DNA of 11,142 bases from an uncultured Bacillaceae bacterium (GTDB taxonomy: Bacteria > Bacillota > Bacilli > Caldalkalibacillales > Caldalkalibacillaceae): positions 1-11,142 of the forward strand of contig CALBTX010000204.1 of NCBI GenBank assembly GCA_937967685.1, read 5' to 3'. This document shows, piece by piece, positions 1 to 8,124 of this stretch. Under the pieces are notes generated by a model that did no database searches, was not told where the DNA came from, and saw nothing but the letters and a program-made list of their open reading frames with translations. Position 1 is the stretch's first letter. Each line of letters starts with the position of its first letter. A program made the translations under genes and the position numbers.

Positions 1-105
1 TTTTATAAGTCCATAATGTATTTGTTTGATAGTGGTCAAGTCAAAATTGATATTGATGAAAACTTATTTAGTCTTAACTCAAAGGTGGGGTTAAAGAATG
101 GGTAG
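1..105 (+). CDS. tnsA: TnsA-like endonuclease subunit, C-terminal end only (partial)
   Basis: Frame 1 is open from the first base to a TAG at 103-105 and gives 34 codons ending in ...NSKVGLKNG. The frame overlaps the start of tnsB by 8 bases, the tight coupling usual for tnsA-tnsB. In Tn7, TnsA is a restriction-enzyme-like nuclease that cuts the 5' ends of the transposon while TnsB cuts and joins the 3' ends; the two together form the transposase and allow cut-and-paste movement. The visible part has an alternating hydrophobic pattern (IMYLFDSGQVKIDID) that fits the C-terminal winged-helix domain of TnsA, the part that contacts TnsC. The catalytic residues lie outside the window. The identification rests mainly on position directly upstream of tnsB; the fragment alone is too short to prove the family. 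Confidence 0.72.
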   Translation, partial: FYKSIMYLFDSGQVKIDIDENLFSLNSKVGLKNG

Positions 106-2104
106 ATATAAGAAAATATTTTCAGATCCGAACTTTCCAATGGAACTGCTTGATCGCACAAAATGGCCAACAGTTCATGAAGACAGTCTAGAAGATCAAA
201 AAAGAGAATTGTTTATTCAAAGAAAAAAAGCAATCGATATGTATTTGGATGGAGAAAAAACCATTAAAGAAATATGTGATCTTAGCAAGGTCAATCGCAC
301 AGACCTTTACAGACTCCTAAGCAGATGTGTAGAAATTGACAAAAACGGAAACGCCTTTGGTTATAAAGCCTTAATACCTCACTACAGAATAAAGGACTAT
401 ACAAGAGAAACAACGATTGATGGTTTTGAAGTAATCGAAGCTGAAGAGAAAAAAATGACGGGCTCCTTCCAAAAATTTCTTGATACACATCCACAAATTA
501 AAGATGAAATTCATAATCTCGTTTTTAACAGAAATAAAAAGAAGCCTTCGCAACCCATTCCTAGAGTCAAAGACCTTCATAAAAAGTTTATACGCCTTTG
601 TATAAGAGAAGGAATTAAGCCGGAAAATGGAGATTATCCTTTCAACACCAAAGATTTTGGTAAAAGAACGTTCTATAGATACGTACAAAAAATTAAACTT
701 AATGATCCATACTCAGCTGTAACGGAATATGGGAAGGACGCTGAAACGTTGTATCGAAATACAGGGGTTGGTGAGCAAAATAATATAATTGAAAGACCAT
801 TTGAGAGAGTTGAATTTGATGGTCATAATATCGATGCTGTAGTGGTCATTAAATACACAACTCTTGAAGGGGACGAGATAACAGATGTCATTAACAGACT
901 TTGGCTCTTAATGATCGTTGACACCGCAACCAGAGTAATACTAGGTTACCATATTGTTTTAAATAAAGAATATTCAGCTGCTGACGTCATGACATGTGTA
1001 AAAAATGCCATTATGCCTTGGTCACTAAAAAAAATGTCCATCCCCGGATTAAAAATTCCGGAAGAAGGCGGCTTTGCCTCAGAAGTCGTTCTTAACACGA
1101 AATACGCCGTTTGGGATGAAATCTTATTTGATAATGCTTTGGCAAATATCGCTAAGTCTGTTAAAAACAAACTCAAGAAAGTTGTTAATTGTCGTGTGAA
1201 CACGGGTCCAGTTGGAACACCGACACGCAGACCTATCGTAGAAAAACTGTTCCACTTACTTGAAGAAAATGGTTTTCACAAATTAGTAAATACGACAGGT
1301 AGTCATCCCAAAGATCCCCGAAGGCAAAACGCAGAAAAGAAAGCGATCCAGTTTGAGATAACACCTGATGAAATTGAACAACTTGTTGAAGTTTTAATTG
1401 CAAGTAGAAATGGAACCTCACAAAAAGCATTAAATAGCCTTACCCCATTAGAAACGATGGCTCAAAGAATAAATCGAGGTATGCCCTATCAATTGCTAAA
1501 AGAAGAATATAGAGACGGATACGAATTTCTTACCATTGAGGCTGAAAGAGTCATTCGAGGAAATATTGAAACAGGACGAAGGCCGTACATTTACTATGAA
1601 GGGGTTGATTATCGAAATGAAATTTTAGCGGAAAGTTTTGATCTTGTCGGTACAAAAATAACCTTAATTGTAAATATTGAGGATCTCCGTTATATCAAGG
1701 CTTATTTACCAAATGGAAGCGAATTAGGATTACTTAAAGCAACCGGGAAATGGTCCATTCGGAAACATTCATTAAAAATACGGAAGGTTATTAACAAATT
1801 AGTTGCCCAAAGAGAGTTAAAAATTATGCATGAGGATGATCCAATAGATGTCTATCACAATCATCTAAAGGAAAAGAGTAAGAAAAATAAAAATGCTAGA
1901 AGTCAGTTGGCTCAACTAGAAAAAATCTTAAATAACGAAGTTGAATCCAATCAAAAAATAGAATCTTTAACTAAAACAAATGTGGTCGAGGAAAATGCTG
2001 GGGATCAATCGTCATCCAATGTTTATCCTATGAATGATAAAAGTAGAACGAATAAAGCAAAAAGAAGTTTAACAAATAGAGAACGACTTTTCTTTAATTC
2101 GTGA
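98..2104 (+). CDS. tnsB: Tn7-like transposase TnsB (DDE/retroviral-integrase superfamily)
   Basis: This 668-residue protein matches the size of TnsB (about 700 in Tn7). TnsB binds repeated sites in the transposon ends and carries out 3'-end cleavage and strand transfer. The N-terminal part (about 1-220) is basic and holds a helix-turn-helix-like stretch near 55-75 (KEICDLSKVNRTDLYRLL), fitting end recognition. The RNase H-like core runs from about 230 to 440. I read the catalytic triad as D241 (EFDGH), D345 (LFDNA) and E382 (PIVEKLF); the last two are 37 residues apart, the normal D-E spacing. LLMIVDTATRVILGYHI (270-286) is the conserved strand between them. A beta-barrel-like region follows (about 480-570), then a charged, low-complexity tail (585-668), where TnsB normally contacts TnsC. 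The ATG at 98 follows AAAGGTGGGG at 81-90. All three acidic residues are present, so the enzyme looks intact. Confidence 0.95.
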   Translation: MGRYKKIFSDPNFPMELLDRTKWPTVHEDSLEDQKRELFIQRKKAIDMYLDGEKTIKEICDLSKVNRTDLYRLLSRCVEIDKNGNAFGYKALIPHYRIKDYTRETTIDGFEVIEAEEKKMTGSFQKFLDTHPQIKDEIHNLVFNRNKKKPSQPIPRVKDLHKKFIRLCIREGIKPENGDYPFNTKDFGKRTFYRYVQKIKLNDPYSAVTEYGKDAETLYRNTGVGEQNNIIERPFERVEFDGHNIDAVVVIKYTTLEGDEITDVINRLWLLMIVDTATRVILGYHIVLNKEYSAADVMTCVKNAIMPWSLKKMSIPGLKIPEEGGFASEVVLNTKYAVWDEILFDNALANIAKSVKNKLKKVVNCRVNTGPVGTPTRRPIVEKLFHLLEENGFHKLVNTTGSHPKDPRRQNAEKKAIQFEITPDEIEQLVEVLIASRNGTSQKALNSLTPLETMAQRINRGMPYQLLKEEYRDGYEFLTIEAERVIRGNIETGRRPYIYYEGVDYRNEILAESFDLVGTKITLIVNIEDLRYIKAYLPNGSELGLLKATGKWSIRKHSLKIRKVINKLVAQRELKIMHEDDPIDVYHNHLKEKSKKNKNARSQLAQLEKILNNEVESNQKIESLTKTNVVEENAGDQSSSNVYPMNDKSRTNKAKRSLTNRERLFFNS

Positions 2105-2126
2105 AATGAAGGAGAGGGAAAATAGG

Positions 2127-3119
2127 ATGGAGGATTCTTTACAACATTCCTATTCTGATGAATTAAAAAGACCAAACATTCCTTATGGCGCACATCCAAT
2201 CGAACAGGGAGATTATCTGATTGATACCATAGCTATAAATGATCTGGCTGATTCCGTTCTTAAATGGATTAATTTGAGGAATACCGGAGCTATCATATAC
2301 GGCGACCCAAGATTAGGAAAAACAAATGCCGTCAAATATCTTAGTCGTTTTTTTGATATTAAATATGGAGATCAATGGGAAACATTTATTGTTCGGACAA
2401 GAAAAATGAAAAATTCCAATGAAAATCGCTTTTTTAAATACTTGTTAAAAGATATGAGACACGAGTTATATGACGAGGGTAAACCAGATGAAAAAAGAGA
2501 ACGTCTAATTAATTTTTTATTGGAAAGAGGAGACCGGTCTGTTCGAAATCAAATTGTTTTGTTTATTGATGATGCTCAAAGATTAACTTCAAATGAATAT
2601 GAATGGCTCATGGATATATTTAATGAATTGGAAAGCTATGGGATTACATTAACTACCATATTAGTTGGTCAAACGGAGCTATCACATCGAAGAAATGTCT
2701 ATTTATCCACTCACAAGCAAATTGTTGGACGGTTTATGATTCAGGAACAGAGGTTTTATGGAATAACTGAACAAGATGAGCTCGCTTATCTATTGTCTTC
2801 TTATGACAATATTGCGCAATACCCTGTAAACAGTGGATGGACATATTCGAGATATTTTTTCCCGGTAGGATATTCATATGGATTACGATTAGAAAATGAC
2901 ACAGATGTCATTTGGCAATGTATACATAGGGTAAGAGCGGAAGTGGGGATTAAAAAAGAACTTGAGATTCCCATGCATTATATGATTTCAATCATTAATT
3001 ACGTTTTAAAGAAATATGGGGCCAACGAGGAGAATAAAGAATGGCCCACAGAAAATATGTGGCGTGAAGCAATCATCGAATCGGGTTATGTAAATGCGGA
3101 GGTGATTCAGAATCAGTAA
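2127..3119 (+). CDS. tnsC: Tn7-like AAA+ ATPase regulator TnsC
   Basis: TnsC is the ATP-dependent switch that links target selection (TnsD/TniQ) to the TnsAB transposase and gives target immunity. It is an AAA+ protein that forms rings or filaments on DNA. Here the Walker A motif GDPRLGKT lies at residues 59-66 and Walker B IVLFIDDAQ at 143-151, followed by a sensor-1-like strand TTILVGQTEL (about 176-185) and a conserved GRF (201-203) where the arginine finger is expected. This P-loop reading fits the MuB/TniB/TnsC group. The chosen start at 2127 gives 330 residues and has AAGGAGAGG (2109-2117) at a good distance. An earlier in-frame ATG at 2106, one base after the tnsB stop, would add seven residues but overlaps that ribosome binding site. 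The family length in other elements ranges from about 330 to 550, so this is a compact version. Confidence 0.93.
   Translation: MEDSLQHSYSDELKRPNIPYGAHPIEQGDYLIDTIAINDLADSVLKWINLRNTGAIIYGDPRLGKTNAVKYLSRFFDIKYGDQWETFIVRTRKMKNSNENRFFKYLLKDMRHELYDEGKPDEKRERLINFLLERGDRSVRNQIVLFIDDAQRLTSNEYEWLMDIFNELESYGITLTTILVGQTELSHRRNVYLSTHKQIVGRFMIQEQRFYGITEQDELAYLLSSYDNIAQYPVNSGWTYSRYFFPVGYSYGLRLENDTDVIWQCIHRVRAEVGIKKELEIPMHYMISIINYVLKKYGANEENKEWPTENMWREAIIESGYVNAEVIQNQ
3098..3104 (+). promoter_or_regulatory. Shine-Dalgarno GGAGGTG for tnsD, inside the tnsC 3' end
   Basis: GGAGGTG lies inside the last codons of tnsC, so tnsC and tnsD are probably translationally coupled. The first standard in-frame start, TTG at 3127, is 22 bases away, too far for normal use. 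The in-frame codon at the ideal distance of 7 bases is ATC at 3112, which would give a protein beginning with the codons for I/M-S-K-L-G-L-V-F-P. An in-frame TGA at 3103-3105 bars any start further upstream. The site therefore bears directly on the uncertain start of tnsD. Confidence 0.55.
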
Positions 3120-3126
3120 ATTAGGT

Positions 3127-4671
3127 TTGGTATTTCCAAATCGACCAATAAATTCTTATACCTACACATGGAATAAAAAGTGGGTTTCGCGATATGAGTC
3201 ACCATGGAGTATTCTCACTAAATTTCAATATGTCAACAGCATAAGCTCAAAGGCAATACTTAAACGTTTTGGTACCGAAAAAGTAAGAAATTTGAAGCAG
3301 GATGTGGATAAAAACCTCTATACTTTAAAAGGTTTTGACCAAACATTGTTAGAAAATGCCTTAGAGATGCCGTTAATGACAGAGAATAAAGAATTCCTTT
3401 TCCGACTTTTAGATCCCTTAACCCATAATGAATTGATTAGGAAGAAAAATTTAGTTGACTTGCATTTTATGCGTCTCAATTTGACATATTGTCCGATATG
3501 TATGAAAAAGCCATATCATTCAACGTTGCATCAATTTCGTTTTGTGCAAAGATGTCCTTTTCATTTTGTACCACTTATAAAGGAGTGCCCTAAATGTAAA
3601 ATGGAAATCCCTTATATTCTTGAGGATCGTTCCTATTCATCACCTTATATCTGTCAATGTGGTTATCATTTTGCGGATTTGGACAAGCGATTAAATACAA
3701 TAAGTATGGATCAAATGAAGGATTACAATCTTTCAAAATGGTTATATTCAGGGAAACAATATAAAGAACGTTTAAGCGCATTATTCATTTTTGAAGAGTT
3801 TGAAACAAATCCCAGTTATACTGATCATGATTTTAACTATGAGCTTTCAGATCTCTTTAATTTCTTAAATAAAAGTAGCCACACTGTAACAACCAAAGAA
3901 AAATTAGACCAAACAAAATCCATTGAACAATTGATCGCTATCCGCGTTAATAAATTAGGAAAATCGTTCTACGCTTTCTATGATGGAAAAGAATCGCGCT
4001 TAGAAGACTTTCAAAAAGAATCATATTTTCTTTGTAACCAAATATTTAACTCAATCGCAAGACATATGAGAAAAACAATCCTTAGAAAACATATCCCATG
4101 CATTAAACAATTCACAAGAAGTGGGGGAAAATTACAAAAAAGTGAAATGTGCCCATATGCAATTTCTTATACTTTTTGGAGACTCGGCTTACAAGAATTT
4201 GAGGAGATTGAATATGTTGATAATTTTGGCATTTATCCATTTTCCAGAAAACATTACACAGCATATGGTTTTCCTATTAATAATGGTTTCTATTTTATTA
4301 ATGAATTTATAAATGAGTATAAAAAGCATTATGAAAACAAAAGAGCTGTTTTTCATTGGATCATCAATCATTTTGTAAGTGAACTTATAATGGCCCATTT
4401 TAAAAGATGTTTGGTTGCTACCAAGAAATTTTTTAAAACAAATAAATTTGATACGAATTATTTACGAAGTTACGATTTTATTCCGCGAATGATGGGTGAA
4501 CTACCTTCAGAAAATGATGGTAAATGTTTCATGTATGTAAAACACAATAGCAGCATTGAAGAATTAACCAAACATTTTTTATGTCCGAATAGCACGGTTA
4601 AGAAAAGAAGGGGACCCAATCAAAAATACGTGAAAGTTCATCCATTAAAAGCAATTTTTGACAAAATGTAG
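3127..4671 (+). CDS. tnsD: TnsD/TniQ family target-site selection protein
   Basis: TniQ-family proteins choose the insertion site and recruit TnsC; full-length TnsD (508 residues in Tn7) binds a specific chromosomal attachment site. This 514-residue protein has the length of TnsD rather than of the short TniQ of CRISPR-associated elements. The N-terminal TniQ domain carries zinc-finger ligands: C122 and C125 (CPIC), C143 and H146 (RCPFH), C154 and C157 (CPKC), then C176/C178 (CQC). The RFVQRCPFH sequence is typical of the family. Residues from about 190 to 514 show no motif I recognise; in TnsD this half reads the target DNA. The tail from about 491 is basic (KKRRGPNQK). The TTG start is the first standard codon, but the ribosome binding site fits an ATC 15 bases earlier better, so the true N-terminus may be five residues longer. 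No tnsE follows. Confidence 0.9.
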   Translation: MVFPNRPINSYTYTWNKKWVSRYESPWSILTKFQYVNSISSKAILKRFGTEKVRNLKQDVDKNLYTLKGFDQTLLENALEMPLMTENKEFLFRLLDPLTHNELIRKKNLVDLHFMRLNLTYCPICMKKPYHSTLHQFRFVQRCPFHFVPLIKECPKCKMEIPYILEDRSYSSPYICQCGYHFADLDKRLNTISMDQMKDYNLSKWLYSGKQYKERLSALFIFEEFETNPSYTDHDFNYELSDLFNFLNKSSHTVTTKEKLDQTKSIEQLIAIRVNKLGKSFYAFYDGKESRLEDFQKESYFLCNQIFNSIARHMRKTILRKHIPCIKQFTRSGGKLQKSEMCPYAISYTFWRLGLQEFEEIEYVDNFGIYPFSRKHYTAYGFPINNGFYFINEFINEYKKHYENKRAVFHWIINHFVSELIMAHFKRCLVATKKFFKTNKFDTNYLRSYDFIPRMMGELPSENDGKCFMYVKHNSSIEELTKHFLCPNSTVKKRRGPNQKYVKVHPLKAIFDKM

Positions 4672-4830
4672 AATAAACGGATATTCCCGCTTGTCTTTGT
4701 TTTAATTTATATACCACTAAAAATTTCCTTCTGTCGAATCTTTCGTATGTTAAGGCTCATGCACAACTTAAATGTGATTGTATTTTTTGTCCTTTTTTCA
4801 ACCAATTGTGTATTTATTTAATAATTTAAT
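4672..4830. other. Gene-free AT-rich junction between transposition genes and copper island
   Basis: No credible reading frame, tRNA or strong hairpin is visible. The stretch separates the tnsD stop from the convergent stop of the membrane-protein gene and has poly-T runs (for example around 4781-4800) that could end transcription from tnsD. No perfect GC-rich terminator stem precedes them. Base composition shifts from AT-rich to richer in G+C just after this gap, so it is a likely seam between segments of different origin. I looked for terminal inverted repeats or repeated binding sites and found none I would defend. Confidence 0.5.
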
Positions 4831-5391
4831 TTAGACATGAGGTTTGAACTCTTCTGGAGGTGGGTACTGTTGCTGAACATCCGGAAACGTCCACAACGTA
4901 ATCAGAAACAGGCAACATGTGGCGATGAGCAGGAGAAGGTCGTATTTGCGGATGACATGTTCAAAGGCCTGGTACAGCATATGCCGGACGCAGAACATGG
5001 TTGTACCGGTTAAGAGAAAGAGGCTGATTAATAATAAAATGTTTCCTTCCTGAACGGTGAGCATTTCCACAATCATTGCTCCCATCATCCCCGCCATCAC
5101 CGCGGTAAAAAACCCCTCCACCCCGGCCAAAGGATGTAGTCGGAGCCCCAAACTCCCTCCGACGATTCCGGCAATACCCATACTCAGCAAGGTTGATAAC
5201 AATAGGTTCCCGTGATGAACGACTCCCGTGAAAACACCAATCGCTAAGCCGAAGACCATACTTAAGGCCATGGTGATCATCATCTGTTCCATAAGTATAC
5301 CTTTATATTTGCAAATAAGGTACATGGTCAAAATCACAAGAAAATGAGTGCCAATAAATGCAATCATATACACATACCCCGTAGTCATCAT
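4831..5391 (-). CDS. Methionine-rich multi-pass membrane protein of unknown function
   Basis: I do not recognise this 186-residue protein. It is almost wholly hydrophobic, with about six predicted membrane segments (roughly 5-27, 36-58, 62-82, 92-113, 117-138 and 150-168) and a short polar C-terminal tail containing PPPEEF. Methionine is strikingly frequent (17 residues), grouped as MEQMMITM (34-41) and as MAGMMGAMIVEM (99-110). A His-His pair (59-60), HPLAG (86-90) and C27, C134, C159 and C160 add possible soft-metal ligands. The gene is divergent from copA and about 100 bases from its CsoR operator, in the G+C-richer copper segment, so a link to copper is reasonable by context but unproven. 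AGGAGG at 5396-5401 lies only 4 bases from the ATG at 5391 and 7 from the next ATG (5388), so the start may be one codon later. It could be a membrane metal carrier or an accessory protein. Confidence 0.78.
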   Translation of the reverse strand: MMTTGYVYMIAFIGTHFLVILTMYLICKYKGILMEQMMITMALSMVFGLAIGVFTGVVHHGNLLLSTLLSMGIAGIVGGSLGLRLHPLAGVEGFFTAVMAGMMGAMIVEMLTVQEGNILLLISLFLLTGTTMFCVRHMLYQAFEHVIRKYDLLLLIATCCLFLITLWTFPDVQQQYPPPEEFKPHV

Positions 5392-5426
5392 AGATCCTCC
5401 TCGTCCATCCTGCCTATTTATATATT

Positions 5427-5459
5427 ATGATTGACATGGCCAATTATGAAATCAATCAT
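5427..5459. repeat. Perfect 8-bp inverted repeat between the membrane-protein gene and copA
   Basis: ATGATTGA (5427-5434) is repeated inverted as TCAATCAT (5452-5459) with 17 bases between. The element is distinct from the CsoR box further right and lies 36-68 bases upstream of the minus-strand gene, where its promoter should be. It also contains TTGACA on the plus strand (5431-5436), though no good -10 follows at the usual distance. It could be an operator for an unknown regulator or a chance feature of AT-rich DNA. Confidence 0.35.
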
Positions 5460-5488
5460 GATGATTTTTCATTGATCAAAAATAATAT

Positions 5489-5517
5489 TTGAATACCCTA
5501 TATGGGTATAGTATACT
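5489..5517 (+). promoter_or_regulatory. copA promoter with CsoR-type operator in its spacer
   Basis: A -35 TTGAAT (5489-5494) and a -10 TATACT (5512-5517) are separated by 17 bases. The operator ATACCCTATATGGGTAT (5493-5509), with perfect 6-bp inverted arms, fills that spacer, so bound repressor would block RNA polymerase. The box closely resembles the known CsoR operator of the B. subtilis copZA operon (TACC...GGGGTA type). Copper binding should release CsoR and switch copA on. Confidence 0.85.
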
Positions 5518-5576
5518 GATATGCATAAGGGTTGTTCCTCATTGAATAAGAACTTGACAAAGGAAGTGAACGAAAA

Positions 5577-7973
5577 TTGGGCACGAAAAAACAAACTACG
5601 TTGAACATTTCAGGGATGACGTGTGCGACGTGTGCGAACCGAATAGAAAAAGGCCTTTCAAAAGTTGAGGGGGTATCGGAAGCAAACGTTAACCTGACGA
5701 ATGAAAAAGCAACAATCATTTTTGATGAAAATAAAACTAATGTAAACGAGTTGATTGAACGGGTTGAAAAAACAGGTTATGCTGTTGAGTCGGATCGTAT
5801 TGAACTTGCGATTTCAGGCATGACGTGTGCGGTTTGTGCGAACCGTGTGGAGAAAGCACTCCATAAAGTCGAAGGTGTGACTCAAGCGGGTGTGAATCTG
5901 GCCAACGAGAAAGCGTCTGTAAATTATATATCCGGAAAGACAGACATTGATACCATCATTGCTGCTATCGAAAAAGCAGGTTATGGGGCAAAACAATCTG
6001 TCGCCGAAAGTGCCGAAGCAGAAAAGAAGGAGAAAGAACGGCGCTATAAAAGACAAAGAAATGCTTTTCTTTTCGGGGCGGTCATTTCCATACCGTTTCT
6101 TGTGCAGATGATCGGAGATCTAACTGGCTATCAAGGACTGATGTTGCCTGGATCGGTTCAGTTTGTCCTGGCTACGCTTGTCCAGTTTACGATTGGCTGG
6201 CGTTTCATCCGCGGTGCATACAATTCCTTGCGGGGCGGCAGTGCGAACATGGATGTCTTGGTGGCCATGGGAACGTCGGCAGCTTACTTGTACAGCAGTG
6301 TCCTGTATTTTATGGGTGGGATGGAAGGCTTTTATTTTGAGGCTTCCGTCGTCATCATCACGTTGATTATTCTCGGAAAACTGTTAGAAGCCCGAGCGAA
6401 GGGCCGTACCTCGGAGGCATTGAAAAAGCTCATGGGACTGCAAGCGAAGACCGCGCATGTGATCCGGGATGGAGAAACAGTAGATCTTCCGATTGAAGAC
6501 GTCCAGGTAGGCGATATTCTGCTTGTGAAGTCGGGTGAGAAAATACCCGTTGACGGGGAGGTCATTGAGGGACGCACCTCGATCGATGAGTCTATGCTCA
6601 CGGGTGAAAGCCTGCCGGTTGAAAAGGAGACCGGTGATGCAGTGATTGGTGCAACCATTAACAAGCATGGGTCGATTAAGATGAAAGCAACAAAGGTGGG
6701 CAAAGATACCGCATTGTCTCAAATCATCCGTATGGTCGAAGAAGCTCAAGGCTCCAAAGCGCCCATCCAAGGTTTGGCAGACAAAGTTTCTGGTATTTTT
6801 GTTCCGATTGTCATCGGCATTGCAGCCCTGACCTTTTCGGCGACATTCTTCATCTCGGGATTCACACCCGCATTGATTAGTTCAGTTGCCGTTTTGGTGA
6901 TTGCTTGCCCGTGTGCCCTCGGGTTGGCGACACCGACAGCGATTATGGTTGGCACCGGTAAAGGAGCGGAACATGGGGTTCTGATTAAAGGTGCTGAACA
7001 TTTGCAAATGATGCGTGATGTGGACGCCATTGTTTTGGACAAGACTGGAACGATCACGAAAGGAGAGCCGGAAGTCACAGATGTTCAAGCCTTGGGCATG
7101 AAAGATACTGAATTGCTTCGACTGATTGCAAGTGCGGAACAAACATCGGAACACCCACTTGGTCAAGCGATCATTGACTGTGCAAAGGAAAGGGGTCTGA
7201 GACTTTCCGACCCGAAAGATTTTGAAGCCATTCCGGGACACGGAATTCAAGCAACGATCGATGGAAAGAACTTATTTATCGGGAATAGGAAATTAATGGA
7301 ACGTCACGGTGTTGAATGGTCCTCGTTCCAAAACGAAATCGAGGCATTAGAAGGAAATGGAAAAACGGTCATGATGACAGCGGAAGGAAATCGTTTATTA
7401 GGCTATATCGCTGTGGCCGACACGGTCAAAGAAACATCACAGCAAGCCATCAAAGAGTTGAAGGAGCTTAACATCGAAGTGATCATGATCACCGGTGATA
7501 ACGAGCGGACAGCACATTCCATTGCCGAACAGGTCGGTATTGGCCGAGTGCTTGCCGAAGTGCTTCCAGAGCGCAAAGCAGAGGAAGTGAAGAAATTAAA
7601 GCAGGAAGGCAAGAAGGTGGCCATGGTCGGTGACGGCATTAACGATGCCCCGGCCCTTGCAGCGGCGGATGTGGGAATTGCCATTGGAACCGGTACCGAT
7701 GTGGCCATGGAAGCGGCGGATGTCACCTTAATGAGGGGAGATCTATTGTCCATCGTGGAAAGTATCCAGTTGTCACAGGCAACCATGAGGAAAATTAAGC
7801 AAAATTTGGGTTGGGCGTTCGGTTACAATGTATTGCTCATCCCTGTGGCAGCCGTTGGGTTATTGAACCCGATATTGGCAGGTGCAGCCATGGCCCTTAG
7901 CTCGGCATCGGTGGTCACGAACACACTGTTTTTAAATCGTTGGAAACCCAAGCACGAACAAACTGCTTCATGA
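5577..7973 (+). CDS. copA: Cu(I)-exporting P1B-1-type ATPase CopA
   Basis: CopA uses ATP to move Cu(I) (and Ag(I)) out of the cytoplasm across the membrane. The 798-residue length is normal for the Bacillus type with two metal-binding domains. Both HMA domains keep their CxxC: GMTCATC at 13-19 and GMTCAVC at 81-87. The membrane region begins near 162. The core motifs are in order: TGES 342-345 (actuator), CPC 444-446 (transport site), DKTGT 488-492 (phosphorylated D488), HP 526-527 (ATP binding, P1B signature), GDGINDAP 685-692 (hinge), YN 750-751 and MALSS 772-776, which complete the Cu(I) site. The start is TTG, with AAAGGAAG at 5559-5566 about 10 bases upstream. No in-frame ATG precedes the first HMA domain closely enough to replace it. 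No key residue is missing. copA stands alone on its strand, without copZ behind it, and is driven by a CsoR-controlled promoter. Confidence 0.96.
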   Translation: MGTKKQTTLNISGMTCATCANRIEKGLSKVEGVSEANVNLTNEKATIIFDENKTNVNELIERVEKTGYAVESDRIELAISGMTCAVCANRVEKALHKVEGVTQAGVNLANEKASVNYISGKTDIDTIIAAIEKAGYGAKQSVAESAEAEKKEKERRYKRQRNAFLFGAVISIPFLVQMIGDLTGYQGLMLPGSVQFVLATLVQFTIGWRFIRGAYNSLRGGSANMDVLVAMGTSAAYLYSSVLYFMGGMEGFYFEASVVIITLIILGKLLEARAKGRTSEALKKLMGLQAKTAHVIRDGETVDLPIEDVQVGDILLVKSGEKIPVDGEVIEGRTSIDESMLTGESLPVEKETGDAVIGATINKHGSIKMKATKVGKDTALSQIIRMVEEAQGSKAPIQGLADKVSGIFVPIVIGIAALTFSATFFISGFTPALISSVAVLVIACPCALGLATPTAIMVGTGKGAEHGVLIKGAEHLQMMRDVDAIVLDKTGTITKGEPEVTDVQALGMKDTELLRLIASAEQTSEHPLGQAIIDCAKERGLRLSDPKDFEAIPGHGIQATIDGKNLFIGNRKLMERHGVEWSSFQNEIEALEGNGKTVMMTAEGNRLLGYIAVADTVKETSQQAIKELKELNIEVIMITGDNERTAHSIAEQVGIGRVLAEVLPERKAEEVKKLKQEGKKVAMVGDGINDAPALAAADVGIAIGTGTDVAMEAADVTLMRGDLLSIVESIQLSQATMRKIKQNLGWAFGYNVLLIPVAAVGLLNPILAGAAMALSSASVVTNTLFLNRWKPKHEQTAS

Positions 7974-8007
7974 ATATCACCGGAAAAAAATATTTGATTA
8001 GGCATAG

Positions 8008-8038
8008 ACCTTAGCCCGAAATTCAATTGGGCTAAGGT
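8008..8038. terminator. Bidirectional intrinsic terminator between copA and copB
   Basis: ACCTTAGCCC (8008-8017) pairs perfectly with GGGCTAAGGT (8029-8038), a 10-bp stem with an 11-base loop. On the plus strand TTATTTCATTTCATTTT follows; on the minus strand the T-run complementary to 7984-7990 lies a little further on. The position between the stops of the convergent copA and copB genes fits a terminator serving both. Confidence 0.85.
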
Positions 8039-8124
8039 TATTTCATTTCATTTTGGTTGAAATCGACACAATGAGAGAGGCAGAGATAGCCTGGGCTATA
8101 GAATGTTTTTTGGATGATGTTCTG

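Noticed and set aside
2106..2126. Earlier tnsC start at ATG 2106
   Set aside because: The start would overlap the AAGGAGAGG that serves the ATG at 2127 and has no good ribosome binding site of its own.
1..4671. CRISPR-associated transposon
   Set aside because: TnsD is full length, and no cas gene, repeat array or short TniQ is present in the window.
5376..5383. ATACCCC half-site near the start of the membrane-protein gene as a fourth CsoR box
   Set aside because: It has no matching GGGTAT arm and lies inside the coding sequence.
6332..7786. Several open frames on the minus strand opposite copA
   Set aside because: They are antisense shadows of a strongly coding gene, lack ribosome binding sites and show no recognisable protein features.
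8086..8099. ATAGCC-TG-GGCTAT inverted repeat downstream of copB
   Set aside because: The 2-base loop cannot fold as written, no T-run follows on either strand, and a far better terminator is 48 bases away.
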